DNA of 64,000 nt from Ferdinandcohnia sp047238305 (GCF_047238305.1 NZ_JBDFMO010000001.1:372001-436000); one strand, 5' to 3'; numbered from the stretch's first letter, positions 1 through 9,073 are shown. The notes: generated by a model not told the origin, from the letters alone. Numbers and translations are program-made.

Positions 1-150
1 CTCCTCACCTGCTGAGGCAGGTTCATGGTTTTTGCTCTTTTTGAAGCCCCAATGGATGGGTGTGTTAGAATAAGCTGCTGCAACCTGTGGAGCAACAGCC
101 AATGAAAAGGTAACAGTCAAAAGAAGAAGTATGCCACAAAGCCTTTTCAA
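1..150 (-). CDS. pdaA: PdaA-type polysaccharide deacetylase, 5' end only
   Basis: Only the first 50 codons lie in the window; the gene runs off the left edge. It starts at a TTG (150) behind a good AGGAGG at about 158-163. The product opens with a signal peptide (KR, then a hydrophobic stretch ending near VAAAYS), followed by IHWGFKKSKNHEPASAGEE. That closely follows the mature N-terminus of B. subtilis PdaA (INWGFKRSVNHQPPDAGKQ, recalled from memory). PdaA is a secreted NodB-family de-N-acetylase that helps form muramic delta-lactam in spore cortex. The catalytic domain is outside the window, so the call rests on the N-terminus and on pdaA lying near the yfk genes in B. subtilis. Confidence 0.75.
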   Translation of the reverse strand, partial: MKRLCGILLLLTVTFSLAVAPQVAAAYSNTPIHWGFKKSKNHEPASAGEE

Positions 151-293
151 AAATAAAACCTCCTAAAACTCCGTTAGTAGTAGAGTTAGTTTTTACCACA
201 TTAAGGGAGTTCATGCAGGAATAGATTGCCAAAATGTTTTGTTGGGGGTGGAAAAAAATTATGGGGTTGCTTGGTAATATCGGACACAACACT

Positions 294-324
294 AAAAAAC
301 CCGCTACGCCAAAACGTAACGGGC
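294..324 (-). terminator. Rho-independent terminator after fumarase
   Basis: On the minus strand CCCGTTACG, a short loop and CGTAGCGGG (one G-T pair) are followed by TTTTTT, about 13 bases past the fumarase stop codon. Confidence 0.85.
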
Positions 325-336
325 ACTAATCCATTT

Positions 337-1872
337 TTAAGCAAATACACGCTCTTTGAATTGTTCTAGTTTTTCTAATGAAGATTTGTCAACGTCCTCG
401 TGTAGGCTGTTGCCATGTGAATCCATTGTCACAACGGCTGTGAAGCCTTCAACAGATAGATGCCACATCGCTTCAGGAATACCGAACTGCATGAGGTCAA
501 CGCCATCAACAGACTTGATGCAGTCTGCATAATACTGGGCAGCTCCACCAATTGCATTTAAGTAAACTCCACCATGCTCCTTAAGTGCAGCAAGTGTCTT
601 AGGTCCCATTCCACCTTTACCGATTACCGCACGGATTCCAAACTTTTTCATGATATCGCCTTGGTAAGGCTCCTCACGAATACTCGTTGTTGGACCAGCC
701 GCTTTCACGTGCCAGTTGCCATCTTCATCCTTAAGCATAACGGGACCACAGTGGTAAATAATTTGACCATCTAAATCTACTGGTGCATCGTTTTCTGAAA
801 GATGCTTATGGATAGCGTCACGACCTGTGTACATGCGACCATTGATTCGCACTACATCCCCAACTTTAAGCTCACGAATTTGTTCTTCAGTGATTGGTGC
901 TTGAAGCACAACTTCACGCGTTTCAGCTTTTACTTCTTGCACTTCTTCTTGTTCTTTTGAGAAATCAATTTCTTCTCCATCTTGGTATAACCACTCATTA
1001 ATGTCACCTGTTTCTGCATCAAGAGTGACACCTAGACGCCGATATGCCCAACAGTTGTACGCAACAGATACGAAGAAGCTTGCTGGAATACGGTGCATGA
1101 CGCCCACTTTACAACCAAGTAGAGTTGTTTCACCGCCGAAGCCCATTGTTCCGATTCCAAGCTTATTCGCATTTTCCATCACATATTCTTCAAGCTTGCG
1201 AAGATCTTCGTTTGGATTTTCATCCTCAACTGAGCGGAAAAGCTGTTCTTTCGCTAACTCGTAGCCTGACGTACGGTCTCCACCGATACCAACACCGATG
1301 AAACCTGCACTACAGCCTTGGCCTTGAGCTTGATATACAGAGTGCATGATACACTTACGAATGCCATCTAAGTCACGTCCAGCACGACCAAGTCCTTCTA
1401 ATTCACATGGTAAGCTGTATTGAATATTTTTATTTTCACATCCGCCACCTTTTAAAATAAGGCGAACATCGATGTAATCCTTTTCCCATTGTTCAAACTT
1501 AATTACTGGCACACCTTCGCCAAGGTTGTCCCCACTGTTTTTACCAGTTAATGAGTCAACTGCGTTTGGACGTAGCTTTCCGTCCTTTGTTGCTTCAACA
1601 ATTGCTTCGCGAATAGCCGCTTTAATTTTTAATTGGTTCACCCCAACAGGCGTTTTCACTTTAAAAGTTGGTAGACCTGTATCCTGACAGATTGGTGAAA
1701 CGTTTACGTCTGCCATTGAAATATTGTTGGTGATGGTTGAAAGAGACATAGCAGCACGAGTACCGGCACTTTCACTCGCCTTTGCACGAGCAACCGCTCT
1801 ACGTACATCCTTTGGAAGTCTTGTTGATGTCTCTACAATTAACTTGTACATACTTTGTTGTAGCTTATCCAT
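337..1872 (-). CDS. fumA: Class I (iron-sulfur) fumarate hydratase
   Basis: Interconverts fumarate and malate in the citric acid cycle. The 511-residue protein joins the N-terminal Fumerase domain (about 1-275) and the C-terminal Fumerase_C domain (about 335-511, with HCGPVM and GKGGMG) in one chain. Likely 4Fe-4S ligands are C62 (in CQDTGLPTF), C187 (GQGCSAGF) and C254 (LLGCKVG); assigning them by spacing to family members is my inference. The start chosen is ATG 1872 (MDKLQQ), because AAGGGGA sits about 8 bases upstream; the longer open frame to 1926 has no comparable site. B. subtilis uses an unrelated class II enzyme, so this oxygen-sensitive type is a lineage difference. It is monocistronic with its own terminator. 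Confidence 0.93.
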   Translation of the reverse strand: MDKLQQSMYKLIVETSTRLPKDVRRAVARAKASESAGTRAAMSLSTITNNISMADVNVSPICQDTGLPTFKVKTPVGVNQLKIKAAIREAIVEATKDGKLRPNAVDSLTGKNSGDNLGEGVPVIKFEQWEKDYIDVRLILKGGGCENKNIQYSLPCELEGLGRAGRDLDGIRKCIMHSVYQAQGQGCSAGFIGVGIGGDRTSGYELAKEQLFRSVEDENPNEDLRKLEEYVMENANKLGIGTMGFGGETTLLGCKVGVMHRIPASFFVSVAYNCWAYRRLGVTLDAETGDINEWLYQDGEEIDFSKEQEEVQEVKAETREVVLQAPITEEQIRELKVGDVVRINGRMYTGRDAIHKHLSENDAPVDLDGQIIYHCGPVMLKDEDGNWHVKAAGPTTSIREEPYQGDIMKKFGIRAVIGKGGMGPKTLAALKEHGGVYLNAIGGAAQYYADCIKSVDGVDLMQFGIPEAMWHLSVEGFTAVVTMDSHGNSLHEDVDKSSLEKLEQFKERVFA

Positions 1873-1977
1873 CTGTATTCCCCTTTCCCTTATATCCCCG
1901 ATATTATCTATAATCACAATTTTCATTATACTCCTAGAAGTTTTTTTCGGAAAGGGATTTGCAAACGATTCCAGTTT

Positions 1978-3177
1978 TTATTCTTTTATTAAATTCACCC
2001 CAATTAAACCTGCGATTGAAAAAATCAAGGGAATGATGAAACCGAAATAGTATCCAGATGTAAAATGGTCCAACACAATGCCAAAGAAGGCTGGCAGTAG
2101 GACCGCACTTAAAAATCCACCCGTGTTGGCAAATCCAGACACCATGCCTGATTCACTTATCGGAAAGGTTTTGCGTACAGTTGCAAAGGTTAAGGAATTA
2201 GAGCCAAACGCAAATCCAATGATAATAAAAAGAGTAATGAGCAAGAATAATGGAGGTCCCTCACGAAATAGAAGGAAAATAGACCAACACAAAACAGTAA
2301 CCATATGAAAAAAGAGATACGGTCTTTTAATCATGCCTAATCTGCTTGAAATCCAACCGATCAATGGAGCACCTATTAGTGCCCCAATTAAACTATACAT
2401 AATAAGCTGGCTTGCGCCTAAACGGGTCAAGCCATATACGTTCATTCCGTAAGGCACTGCCCATGAGCCGATAAAGCCTAAATATCCTCCAACAAGCCCG
2501 AAGTGACAAAGAAACAATGCCCATGCTTGCCGACTTGAAAAAATTCGACTTAGCAAAACCGATGTTTTTTCACTGCTGACTTCATTTTTCTCAATTATCG
2601 GTTGGTTTGGTTTTTTTACAAGGACAACATAAAGAAAAATTCCACACAAACATAACAAGATTCCGCCTGACAGAAAGGCTCCACGCCAGCCAAGTAAGAC
2701 AATCAATGCTGAAAAAGGAACAGTTGCCATCAGGAATCCGAGACTCCCGGTCATTCCCGCAACACCGATAAGCCGCGTGAACTCTTTCTCGTTAAACCAT
2801 TTGCTTAAAATGAGGACTAAATTCACCCAAATTGTTGCATCTCCTACCCCTGTTAGGATTCTTGCAAAAAAGAGGATAAATTCATGGGTTCCAAGGCTAT
2901 ACAAAATCGTCCCAATACCTGTTAGGATAGCACCGATAATGAGGAAAAAATTAGGGCCGTAGCGGTCTGCAAAGATTCCCATCGGCATTTGCAACCCTGT
3001 GTATACAAAAAATTGAATGCTGGTTAAGAGCCCGATTGTTGTTGCGGTGACCTGAAAGTCCGTCATCAATTGGTCTGTAATCAGTCCGGGTGCGGTTCGT
3101 TGGGCTGACATCACTACATATGTAAACAGTACAGAAGCAAAAATAACCCACCTGAATTTACTATTTTGCATGCCCAC
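1978..3177 (-). CDS. MFS transporter
   Basis: A 12-helix major facilitator of 399 residues. Motif A is visible between TM2 and TM3 (GIFADRYGP), and a central hydrophilic loop follows TM6 (KKPNQPIIEKNEVSSEK). The GTG at 3177 is preferred over the in-frame ATG at 3171 because AGGGG lies 9 bases before it. The pattern is that of drug/organic-anion antiporters and NarK/OxlT-like carriers. The substrate cannot be read from sequence. Lying just upstream of fumarase, a dicarboxylate is a guess only. Confidence 0.85.
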   Translation of the reverse strand: MGMQNSKFRWVIFASVLFTYVVMSAQRTAPGLITDQLMTDFQVTATTIGLLTSIQFFVYTGLQMPMGIFADRYGPNFFLIIGAILTGIGTILYSLGTHEFILFFARILTGVGDATIWVNLVLILSKWFNEKEFTRLIGVAGMTGSLGFLMATVPFSALIVLLGWRGAFLSGGILLCLCGIFLYVVLVKKPNQPIIEKNEVSSEKTSVLLSRIFSSRQAWALFLCHFGLVGGYLGFIGSWAVPYGMNVYGLTRLGASQLIMYSLIGALIGAPLIGWISSRLGMIKRPYLFFHMVTVLCWSIFLLFREGPPLFLLITLFIIIGFAFGSNSLTFATVRKTFPISESGMVSGFANTGGFLSAVLLPAFFGIVLDHFTSGYYFGFIIPLIFSIAGLIGVNLIKE

Positions 3178-3314
3178 TGATATCTACCCCTGTTTGTTTT
3201 TTTATGTTATGTATATGGGTTTGTGGCTCAGTCGTGCTCATACACCTGGTAAAAAATCAATCATTACAATTTTGAAGTCATACATGTATAATCAAAAAAT
3301 GGGAGTTGAGATTA

Positions 3315-4493
3315 ATGAATAAAAAAGACATCGCAAACATCCGCAAGCAATTTAAGTTAAATAATCAATACTTACACATCAAAGAAATTTTCAATGTGTA
3401 TGTTAAAAAAGAATCCAATGAGATTTATCACCATATTTGTCAGCCATTCGAGCTATTAGAACAGGAAGCTCAGGAACTATTTTTAGATAACTTTAAAAAG
3501 ACATTGGCTGGACAGCTCGATACGAAATTGTTTGAATTGAAGTTCCAGCACGATGCTGAGAATAGCACACGAGACCTTTTATATGACGGGTTACAACTCG
3601 AAGATACCGAAGATTGGATCGAGCAAATGCTGCAGATCGTGGAGAAAATGTATGCTACTAAGGTTTATGAGTTTGACACAGTAGTTACATTTATACGTGC
3701 AGAATACCGTAAGCCGACACGCAAACGTGACCCTGAATCAGAACAAGGTGGCTCAGATGAGGTTTATTTTAGCCCTCTCATTCTGTGCACCTTAAATAAA
3801 ATTGATCAACCGAAAAAGACGTTGGTCTTTGATTATATTGAAAGAACGTTCAAATCAAATACTGTTCTGGATCCGGTTATTAACTTGACCGCTCCGTTAA
3901 CAGGTTTCCTTTTCCCCGCGTTTAACGACAATGCAGCTGACGTGAATCATATTCTTTATGCTGCCGGGAAAGCAAACGAGCCTAGTTATAGTTTCATTTC
4001 CGATGTGTTAAATTGTGAAGATATCATGACCGCAGAAGATGATAAGATCGGCTTCGAGATGATCTTGAAAAATGTCATCGGTGAAACGGTAGAATCTGAG
4101 GTTATTTCGAACGTGTACGAGGAAATCGACCGTTTTGTTCAAGAAAAAGAAGAAGAGGAACAGGAAGAAAGCGAGCCACCGATGATCAACTACCAGGACG
4201 TCGAGCGCATCCTGAAGGTGAGCGGTGTAGAAGATGTGGACACAGCAAAAGTGGAACATGCGTTTAAAAGTGTCATTGATGATGAGCATCATGAATTCAA
4301 AGCAGCGAACCTCGTTCCAAAATCTATCAAAATCAACACAAAAGTGGCCAAGCTTACATTAAGTCCAAAAGAATTACGATACGTCAAATACATCATGTAC
4401 CAAGGCAAACGCTGCTTATTGTTGGAAATCGATGAAGACGTCGTCGTCGAAGGCCTAACACTCGAGACCAAGAATCAAGGCGAAGACCAGTGA
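3315..4493 (+). CDS. DUF4317 family protein
   Basis: A soluble protein of 392 residues that begins MNKKDIANIRKQFK, the typical start of DUF4317 (PF14199) proteins in Bacilli and Clostridia. No enzymatic motif is evident. An acidic segment (EKEEEEQEESEPP) around residues 275-287 divides a longer N-terminal domain from a C-terminal domain. The ATG at 3315 is used since GGGAG stands 9 bases upstream; an in-frame TTG at 3306 is too close to it. It diverges from the MFS gene. The function is unknown in the family. Confidence 0.85.
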   Translation: MNKKDIANIRKQFKLNNQYLHIKEIFNVYVKKESNEIYHHICQPFELLEQEAQELFLDNFKKTLAGQLDTKLFELKFQHDAENSTRDLLYDGLQLEDTEDWIEQMLQIVEKMYATKVYEFDTVVTFIRAEYRKPTRKRDPESEQGGSDEVYFSPLILCTLNKIDQPKKTLVFDYIERTFKSNTVLDPVINLTAPLTGFLFPAFNDNAADVNHILYAAGKANEPSYSFISDVLNCEDIMTAEDDKIGFEMILKNVIGETVESEVISNVYEEIDRFVQEKEEEEQEESEPPMINYQDVERILKVSGVEDVDTAKVEHAFKSVIDDEHHEFKAANLVPKSIKINTKVAKLTLSPKELRYVKYIMYQGKRCLLLEIDEDVVVEGLTLETKNQGEDQ

Positions 4494-4495
4494 CA

Positions 4496-4530
4496 AGGTG
4501 CCAGAGGGACGGTTCTTGTGGCCCCCTACT
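4496..4530 (+). repeat. REP-like element A (partial)
   Basis: The stretch beginning GGTGCCAGAGGGACGGTTCT directly follows the DUF4317 stop codon. It belongs to the dispersed GGACCAG-GGGACGGTTC family found at about ten places in this window. A related fragment, AACCGTCCC, recurs at about 5002-5010. Confidence 0.6.
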
Positions 4531-4532
4531 AG

Positions 4533-4575
4533 AACACAAACAGTGGATTTCAAAGCGGAATCCACTGTTTGTGTT
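4533..4575. terminator. Perfect 17-bp inverted repeat
   Basis: AACACAAACAGTGGATT (4533-4549) and its exact complement (4559-4575) flank a 9-base loop. It lies 40 bases after the DUF4317 stop. No long T-run follows, so terminator function is likely but not certain. Confidence 0.55.
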
Positions 4576-4628
4576 TAGCGTGGCCAACCATTCTTCAAAA
4601 GGCTCGGCTCATCTCTACGAATTCCGTC

Positions 4629-5000
4629 ATTTGCGTTACACTTTGCTTCTTCTCTTTTATCAATCGGGTATGATTACGACTTTTGCGTTACCCTTTGGCT
4701 CTCCTTCTTTGCCAATCGGGTATGATTACGACTTTTGCGTTACCTTTTGACTCTCCTCTTTCGCCAATCGGGCACGATTACGACTTTTGCGTTACCCTTT
4801 GACTCTCCTCTTTTGCCAATCGGGTACGATTACGACTTTTGCGTTACCCTTTGACTCTCCTCTTTCGCCAATCGGGCACGATTACGACTTTTGCGTTACC
4901 CTTTGACTCTCCTCTTTTGCCAATCGGGCACGATTACGACTTTTTCGTTACCCTTTGGCTCCTTTACTTCGCCAATCGGGCATGATTCACCCTTTTCCAG
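4629..5000. repeat. 52-bp degenerate tandem array (about 7 units)
   Basis: Units with the core GGGTATGATTACGACTTTT, then GCGTTACCC, then a pyrimidine-rich CTCTCCTCTTTCGCCAATC recur with starts at 4681, 4733, 4785, 4837, 4889 and 4941, exactly 52 bp apart. Copies differ by point changes (TATG/CACG/TACG) but not by length. Each unit carries a short dyad, GGGTA with TACCC. The array fills the convergent gap between DUF4317 and the next gene and has no coding signal. It resembles the 43-kb array in sequence layout. Confidence 0.9.
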
Positions 5001-5023
5001 CAACCGTCCCCTCACCTCGAAAA

Positions 5024-5055
5024 ACAAAAAACGCCCAGCACCGACCTGAGCGTCC
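5024..5055 (-). terminator. Rho-independent terminator
   Basis: On the minus strand ACGCTCAG, a loop and CTGGGCGT are followed by TTTTTTG, just after the 62-residue gene. Confidence 0.85.
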
Positions 5056-5066
5056 ACCAAACATCA

Positions 5067-5255
5067 TTATTCCTTCCAATCCTTCTTAAACCGTTCATAT
5101 TTGCCTTCCAAATCATCGAGCATCTCAATGAGGCGGTCGATGTCCTCTAAATCAGTGGATTCAGGGTCCATCGAGTCAATCACCTCTAAAAACATATTCA
5201 GGCGATTTTTTAAATAGACTATTTGTTGGTCCTTATCTTGTATTGCGTTTCCCAA
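5067..5255 (-). CDS. Small coiled-coil protein, SE1561-like
   Basis: A 62-residue acidic helical protein, starting at TTG 5255 behind AAAGGA (about 10 bases). The open frame extends upstream but without a ribosome binding site. The sequence (GNAIQDKDQQIVYLKNRL ... DLEDIDRLIEMLDDLEGK) has heptad-like leucines and resembles the SE1561 family of small Firmicute proteins. That family assignment is from memory and not checked. No function is known. Confidence 0.65.
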   Translation of the reverse strand: MGNAIQDKDQQIVYLKNRLNMFLEVIDSMDPESTDLEDIDRLIEMLDDLEGKYERFKKDWKE

Positions 5256-5323
5256 GTGACAACGTTCCTTTCGTTTTTCAATCTTTTTTATTATATAACA
5301 CGTAGTGAAAATAACATAATAAT

Positions 5324-5350
5324 ATTCGGGCGCCCACTTAACGCCCGAAT
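5324..5350. terminator. Inverted repeat after yfkD
   Basis: ATTCGGGCG (5324-5332) and CGCCCGAAT (5342-5350) form a perfect 9-bp stem. It lies 5 bases past the yfkD stop and probably ends that transcript; the minus-strand T-tract is weak. Confidence 0.7.
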
Positions 5351-5355
5351 TTCTT

Positions 5356-6174
5356 TTATCTCGGAGTTTCTGAAACGAGGAATCCATAGGAAACGTGGTC
5401 TTGGACAGGTATCCAGGCGCCAATTCCTTGGTGGGTTACGTTTTTAACAACAATGGCCTTTTTGCTTCCTTTTAAAACAAGGTAGACTTCACCATATGTA
5501 ACCTTCCCTTTTTCATTGACTGCCGGCGCATAGGCATATAAATATCCTAGCCTTTTCGGAGGTACATTATAGACTTGATCCTTTTTGGTTGCACCACCAA
5601 TAATCGTTGTAAAGGAAAGTGGAAGCTTCGACTTTTTTGACGCCTCGATTAACATCATTTTCTTTACTTCGTCAGCATCCTGAATTTCTGCAGTTAATCC
5701 ACCTCTGACAATCTTCTGCATTTCTTGTTTGTAATGGATTTTAAATGGAGTCTTTCCACCCCGATTGTCATAGTAGTTTGTATTGATTTTTTCATACTCC
5801 CAATTTGTGCTTGTTTCAGACGATTCATAGTTAAGTGGCCACTGACCTAAGTAAATGGTCGCACGGTATCCAAGCGCAAGTGGTGACGTTTGGATGGCCG
5901 ACTCATTTAAAATACGAATAAGGTCTGGATTTTCTATTTCTACATCAGCACTATTAATAAGCTCTTTTGTGAGCTTACTTGGCTGGAGATATGGCAAATC
6001 CTGTGTTGGGTTCGGATAGGTATTATCCTGTGAAATGTCTAAAACAGAACTAGGAATTTTGAATTTATCTGCTTTATCACCCTTCGATTTATTGGTACCT
6101 TCCGCCATTACAGTTCCTGCAAATAAACCAAATATCAACATGACGGCAACTATAAAAACTAATTTTCGTTTCAT
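5356..6174 (-). CDS. yfkD: YfkD family exported protein
   Basis: A 272-residue secreted or lipid-free exported protein with a signal peptide (KRK, then VFIVAVMLIFGLFAGTVMA). The mature part starts with a conserved-looking block, PSSVLDISQDNTYPNPTQDL, that I associate with the YfkD-like family (PF14167). In B. subtilis yfkD lies next to the chaA (yfkE) antiporter, which is also present about 1.8 kb away here, supporting the call. AAGGAG precedes the ATG at 9 bases. The role of the family is unknown. Confidence 0.75.
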   Translation of the reverse strand: MKRKLVFIVAVMLIFGLFAGTVMAEGTNKSKGDKADKFKIPSSVLDISQDNTYPNPTQDLPYLQPSKLTKELINSADVEIENPDLIRILNESAIQTSPLALGYRATIYLGQWPLNYESSETSTNWEYEKINTNYYDNRGGKTPFKIHYKQEMQKIVRGGLTAEIQDADEVKKMMLIEASKKSKLPLSFTTIIGGATKKDQVYNVPPKRLGYLYAYAPAVNEKGKVTYGEVYLVLKGSKKAIVVKNVTHQGIGAWIPVQDHVSYGFLVSETPR

Positions 6175-6289
6175 AGACGGTACTCCTTTCCTTGGCTTTG
6201 TGCTTAGTGTTTTCGAAGGTTTTACAGATTATCCATCCTTTTATTAGTAAATTTTTGAGGGATTTGGTTAAAAAAGATGCCAGATGAAT

Positions 6290-6406
6290 TAGTGTGCTAA
6301 CTGACAGAGTGACAATGGTTATTGTCACTCTTGAAATTCAGGTGCTAAAATAGGTGCTAATAACTAAGATAATTTAAATTGGTTAGTGAATATTTAGAGG
6401 TGCTAA
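6290..6406 (+). promoter_or_regulatory. Inverted repeat and GTGCTAA repeats before the DUF4275 gene
   Basis: AGAGTGACAAT (6306-6316) and its exact complement (6321-6331) form an 11-bp dyad with a 4-base loop. Around it the octamer GTGCTAA occurs four times (about 6293, 6342, 6354 and 6402), the last copy overlapping the GAGGTG ribosome binding site of the following gene. This may be an operator or a translational control region. There is no experimental basis. Confidence 0.4.
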
Positions 6407-6841
6407 ATGGATATAGTAGATAAACTTAAAAATAAAAACATTAAGGTAATAGAAATACCAAAATGGGGAACATATTTACGAAAGGAATGGGAAAATAATT
6501 TCGCCAATCATCTAAACGAGAATGAGAAAAAAGAAATTTATTTATTAGATGATGGAGGTTTTGGTAGCTATCTGTGGCATCTTTTCAGTTATGAAAAGAA
6601 GGATTGTCTTGAAGGTGTAAAAGCTGAAGTCGCTTTTAACAATGAAAGAAAAAATAAATGCTATGTCTTCTTCCAACATTCTGATTACGCATTACTGCTT
6701 GAAAATGCTTCAACGTTTCATACCGATGACTTTATTGATGAAATCGGCACAGATATGTATATTGTAGATAAACAATTTCGTTGGACTTTTGTACTCACAC
6801 ACGAAACAGGTTGGCTAGGTCCTTATTTTAGCCAAAAATGA
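6407..6841 (+). CDS. DUF4275 family protein
   Basis: A soluble protein of 144 residues. Features I associate with DUF4275 (PF14101) are YLWHLFSYEKKDCL (about 64-77), AFNNERKNKCYVFFQHSD (about 83-100) and the C-terminal THETGWLGPYFS. Its frame is clearly AT-rich and isolated, with its own leader and terminator. The ATG is 4 bases after GAGGTG. DUF4275 proteins are common in Bacillus as lone genes, and their function is unknown; an immunity or accessory role is possible but cannot be shown here. Confidence 0.8.
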   Translation: MDIVDKLKNKNIKVIEIPKWGTYLRKEWENNFANHLNENEKKEIYLLDDGGFGSYLWHLFSYEKKDCLEGVKAEVAFNNERKNKCYVFFQHSDYALLLENASTFHTDDFIDEIGTDMYIVDKQFRWTFVLTHETGWLGPYFSQK

Positions 6842-6865
6842 AAGATATGGTAAGATATGTAGGCA

Positions 6866-6895
6866 AAAAACGCTTGGAAACCCAAGCGTTTTTAT
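6866..6895 (+). terminator. Rho-independent terminator
   Basis: ACGCTTGG, loop, CCAAGCGT, then TTTTTA, 25 bases after the DUF4275 stop. Confidence 0.85.
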
Positions 6896-7049
6896 GTGTA
6901 ATTTACATGTTATTTTCTTTCCAAAACTAATGAGTTTTAATGTGCTAATTAAACTGTTTTTTAAAGTTTTCTCTACATTATCTGAACTACTTAAGATGGG
7001 TTTCTGGCATTTCTTTAGGACAATTCTTGAGATTTTCATACTATCGATT

Positions 7050-7676
7050 TTAGCCCAAATTCCCCCTGAAACCACTAAGTCCCTTCTCCATCAACCTCTC
7101 GCAATACGGAAAAAAGAACTGGATAATGTGACCAATCCCAAATGTAACGACCAAAGTTCCAATCCCTATCGGTCCCCCAACCAAAAGCGCCAAAATCAAC
7201 CCTGTTGCTTCTGCTATTGTTTTTGAAATCCCAAACTTTAGTTTAAATCGTGAACTGATCGCAAGCATCAAGTTATCGAGTGGCGAAAGTGGAAACTTTG
7301 CCTGCAAATAAATGGCGATTCCAAGCGAAGCGATCACTAGTCCCCCTAGTAAAGTAAGAACCTTGACCACTAAGCCTTCCAAATTCCATTCGACCAACGC
7401 GCTTAACAACCAAAAATCAATAAAAAAGCCGATTAAAATGATGGTTCCAATCGATAAAAATACAGGTCGCGCACGAAGTAATAGTGCATTTACAAACATG
7501 ACTAAAATGCCGACAATCATGACCCAGGTGCCGACAGTGAGGCCAATGGTTTCGGATAGCCCGACATTAAGCGCATCCCAAGCCCCTGCACCAATATCTG
7601 CAATTATCATTAAACTGATTCCCAGTGCTAAGATAAACAACCCAATACAAAAAAAAGCAATTCGTCTAGTTAACAT
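7050..7676 (-). CDS. YczE/YitT-type integral membrane protein
   Basis: A membrane protein of 208 residues with five to six hydrophobic segments. The conserved-looking stretch ADIGAGAWDALNVGLSE (about 26-42) and later KFPLSPLDNLMLAIS match the COG2364 family (YczE/YyaS). AAGGGAG lies 8 bases before the ATG. YczE has been linked to surfactin and plipastatin production in B. subtilis strains, but its biochemical role is not established. It stands alone on the minus strand. Confidence 0.75.
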   Translation of the reverse strand: MLTRRIAFFCIGLFILALGISLMIIADIGAGAWDALNVGLSETIGLTVGTWVMIVGILVMFVNALLLRARPVFLSIGTIILIGFFIDFWLLSALVEWNLEGLVVKVLTLLGGLVIASLGIAIYLQAKFPLSPLDNLMLAISSRFKLKFGISKTIAEATGLILALLVGGPIGIGTLVVTFGIGHIIQFFFPYCERLMEKGLSGFRGNLG

Positions 7677-7934
7677 AGATGTACTCCCTTAAATTCCATA
7701 TAATGAAAACATTGTACTTTATTATAAGTGACACCAAAAAATTAATCGATATTTTTATTTTTAACTGAATATTTTTAATCTTAGGTAAATATAATGAACT
7801 ATACCTTACTTGAAGGAGGGATAAGGAGACCATACCTTTAACGACAGGGGGTATGCTATCGAATTGACGGACGAAGAAAACACCATTGAGAGTTATCCCT
7901 TAAAAAGTACTTAGAAGATAGTCATAAGGAAACA
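7677..7934. other. Gap with a remnant or small-RNA candidate
   Basis: No full gene is seen. On the plus strand there is a Shine-Dalgarno-like GGAGGGATAAGGAG (about 7815-7828). A short open stretch (GDHTFNDRGYAIELTDEENT, ending at a TAG near 7914) has no acceptable start and may be a gene remnant. It ends before a strong terminator, so a short RNA cannot be excluded. Confidence 0.3.
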
Positions 7935-7977
7935 AACGACTCTGTGTAGATCAAAGCTGCACAGAGTCGTTTTTTTG
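7935..7977. terminator. Bidirectional terminator
   Basis: AACGACTCTGTG and CACAGAGTCGTT form a 12-bp stem with TTTTTTT on the plus side and TTTGTTT on the minus side. It ends chaA on the minus strand and any plus-strand transcript from the gap. Confidence 0.9.
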
Positions 7978-7981
7978 TACT

Positions 7982-9046
7982 TTATAAAAGGTAAAACCCA
8001 ATCCCCATAATGGCATACGCCGCTAACAATGTACCACCTTCAAACCAGTTTGTTTCCCCATCATTTGTTAAGGAAATCGTTAAAAATACCGCGGTGATCA
8101 TTGCAATTAATTCTGGCATTGAAAACACAAGCGCCATTTGAGTATCAAGGAACAATGAAATCAAGACTAAGAGTGGTGCCACAAACATGGCGACCTGCAA
8201 GGTTGAGCCAATGGCAATTTCGATGGCAACATTCATTTTATTTTTATACGCCATCATAACGGCAGAAGCATGTTCAGCTGCGTTACCAACAATTGCTACG
8301 ATAATAATCCCGATAAAAATTTCACTCCAACCAAAGCTTTCCGCCACAACCTCAAAGGTATGAACGAGTTTTTCAGATACATACCCAACAGCAACCGTGG
8401 CTAACGCTAGAATAATGAGAGCCTTCCACTTCCCCCATTCGGGCTCCTCATGCTCTTCATTTTCCTTTTCCACCTGTTCGGAATCCTGTTGATAAATCCC
8501 ACGATGGGAAACAAGCTTGAAGAACAACCCAGCTAAATATAACAGAATTAAAATGATCGCAATACCGATACTTAACGTAAATGTATCCTGATCATTCATC
8601 TCCATTGAAAAAACCTCTGGAACAACAAACGCTAGAATGATGGAAAAAATCAGCAGCCCTGAGTTATGGCGGGCATCATGGACATTAAATCTTTGTCGCT
8701 TAAACTTTATACCTCCAACGAAAAACGAAAGTCCTGCAACGAGTAAAAGGTTGCCAAGTACTGAACCAGTAAGCGAGGCAAGTACAACTGTAACAAGTCC
8801 AGCCTTTAATGCAAAAATAGAAATTATAAGTTCAACTGCATTCCCGAACGTGGCGTTTAACAAACCACCAACCCTTGGCCCGGCAACTATCGCAAGACTT
8901 TCGGTCGCTCTACCCATAAATCCAGCAAGCGCAATAATGGTTAAACAGTAGACAACAAACATGATAACAGCTGGCCAATGCAGGAGGCTACCAATCACTG
9001 AAAGTGGAACACCAATCACAACCATAATTAAAAAAAGACGATTCAT
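7982..9046 (-). CDS. chaA: Calcium/proton antiporter (CAX/YfkE)
   Basis: A CaCA-superfamily cation/proton exchanger of 354 residues that exports Ca2+. Two inverted alpha-repeats are visible: GNAVELIISIFALKAG (about 69-84) and GNAAEHASAVMMAYKNK (about 254-270). Each has the essential Glu after GNA. A charged, acidic loop (EQVEKENEEHEEPE, about 191-204) separates the two halves. About 11 membrane segments are expected, as in the solved B. subtilis YfkE structure. It is monocistronic with terminators on both sides and is part of the yfk neighbourhood. Confidence 0.92.
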   Translation of the reverse strand: MNRLFLIMVVIGVPLSVIGSLLHWPAVIMFVVYCLTIIALAGFMGRATESLAIVAGPRVGGLLNATFGNAVELIISIFALKAGLVTVVLASLTGSVLGNLLLVAGLSFFVGGIKFKRQRFNVHDARHNSGLLIFSIILAFVVPEVFSMEMNDQDTFTLSIGIAIILILLYLAGLFFKLVSHRGIYQQDSEQVEKENEEHEEPEWGKWKALIILALATVAVGYVSEKLVHTFEVVAESFGWSEIFIGIIIVAIVGNAAEHASAVMMAYKNKMNVAIEIAIGSTLQVAMFVAPLLVLISLFLDTQMALVFSMPELIAMITAVFLTISLTNDGETNWFEGGTLLAAYAIMGIGFYLL

Positions 9047-9073
9047 CGTGCCACAACCTTCCTTTAACCTAAA

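Noticed and set aside
1724..2050. Plus-strand frame opposite the fumarase start
   Set aside because: Antisense shadow of fumarase and its leader.
4490..4750. Open frames inside the tandem arrays (also 18597-18992 minus, 25451-25642 plus, 43362-43577 plus)
   Set aside because: They only reflect repeated units in frame; there is no ribosome binding site and the composition is repeat-derived.
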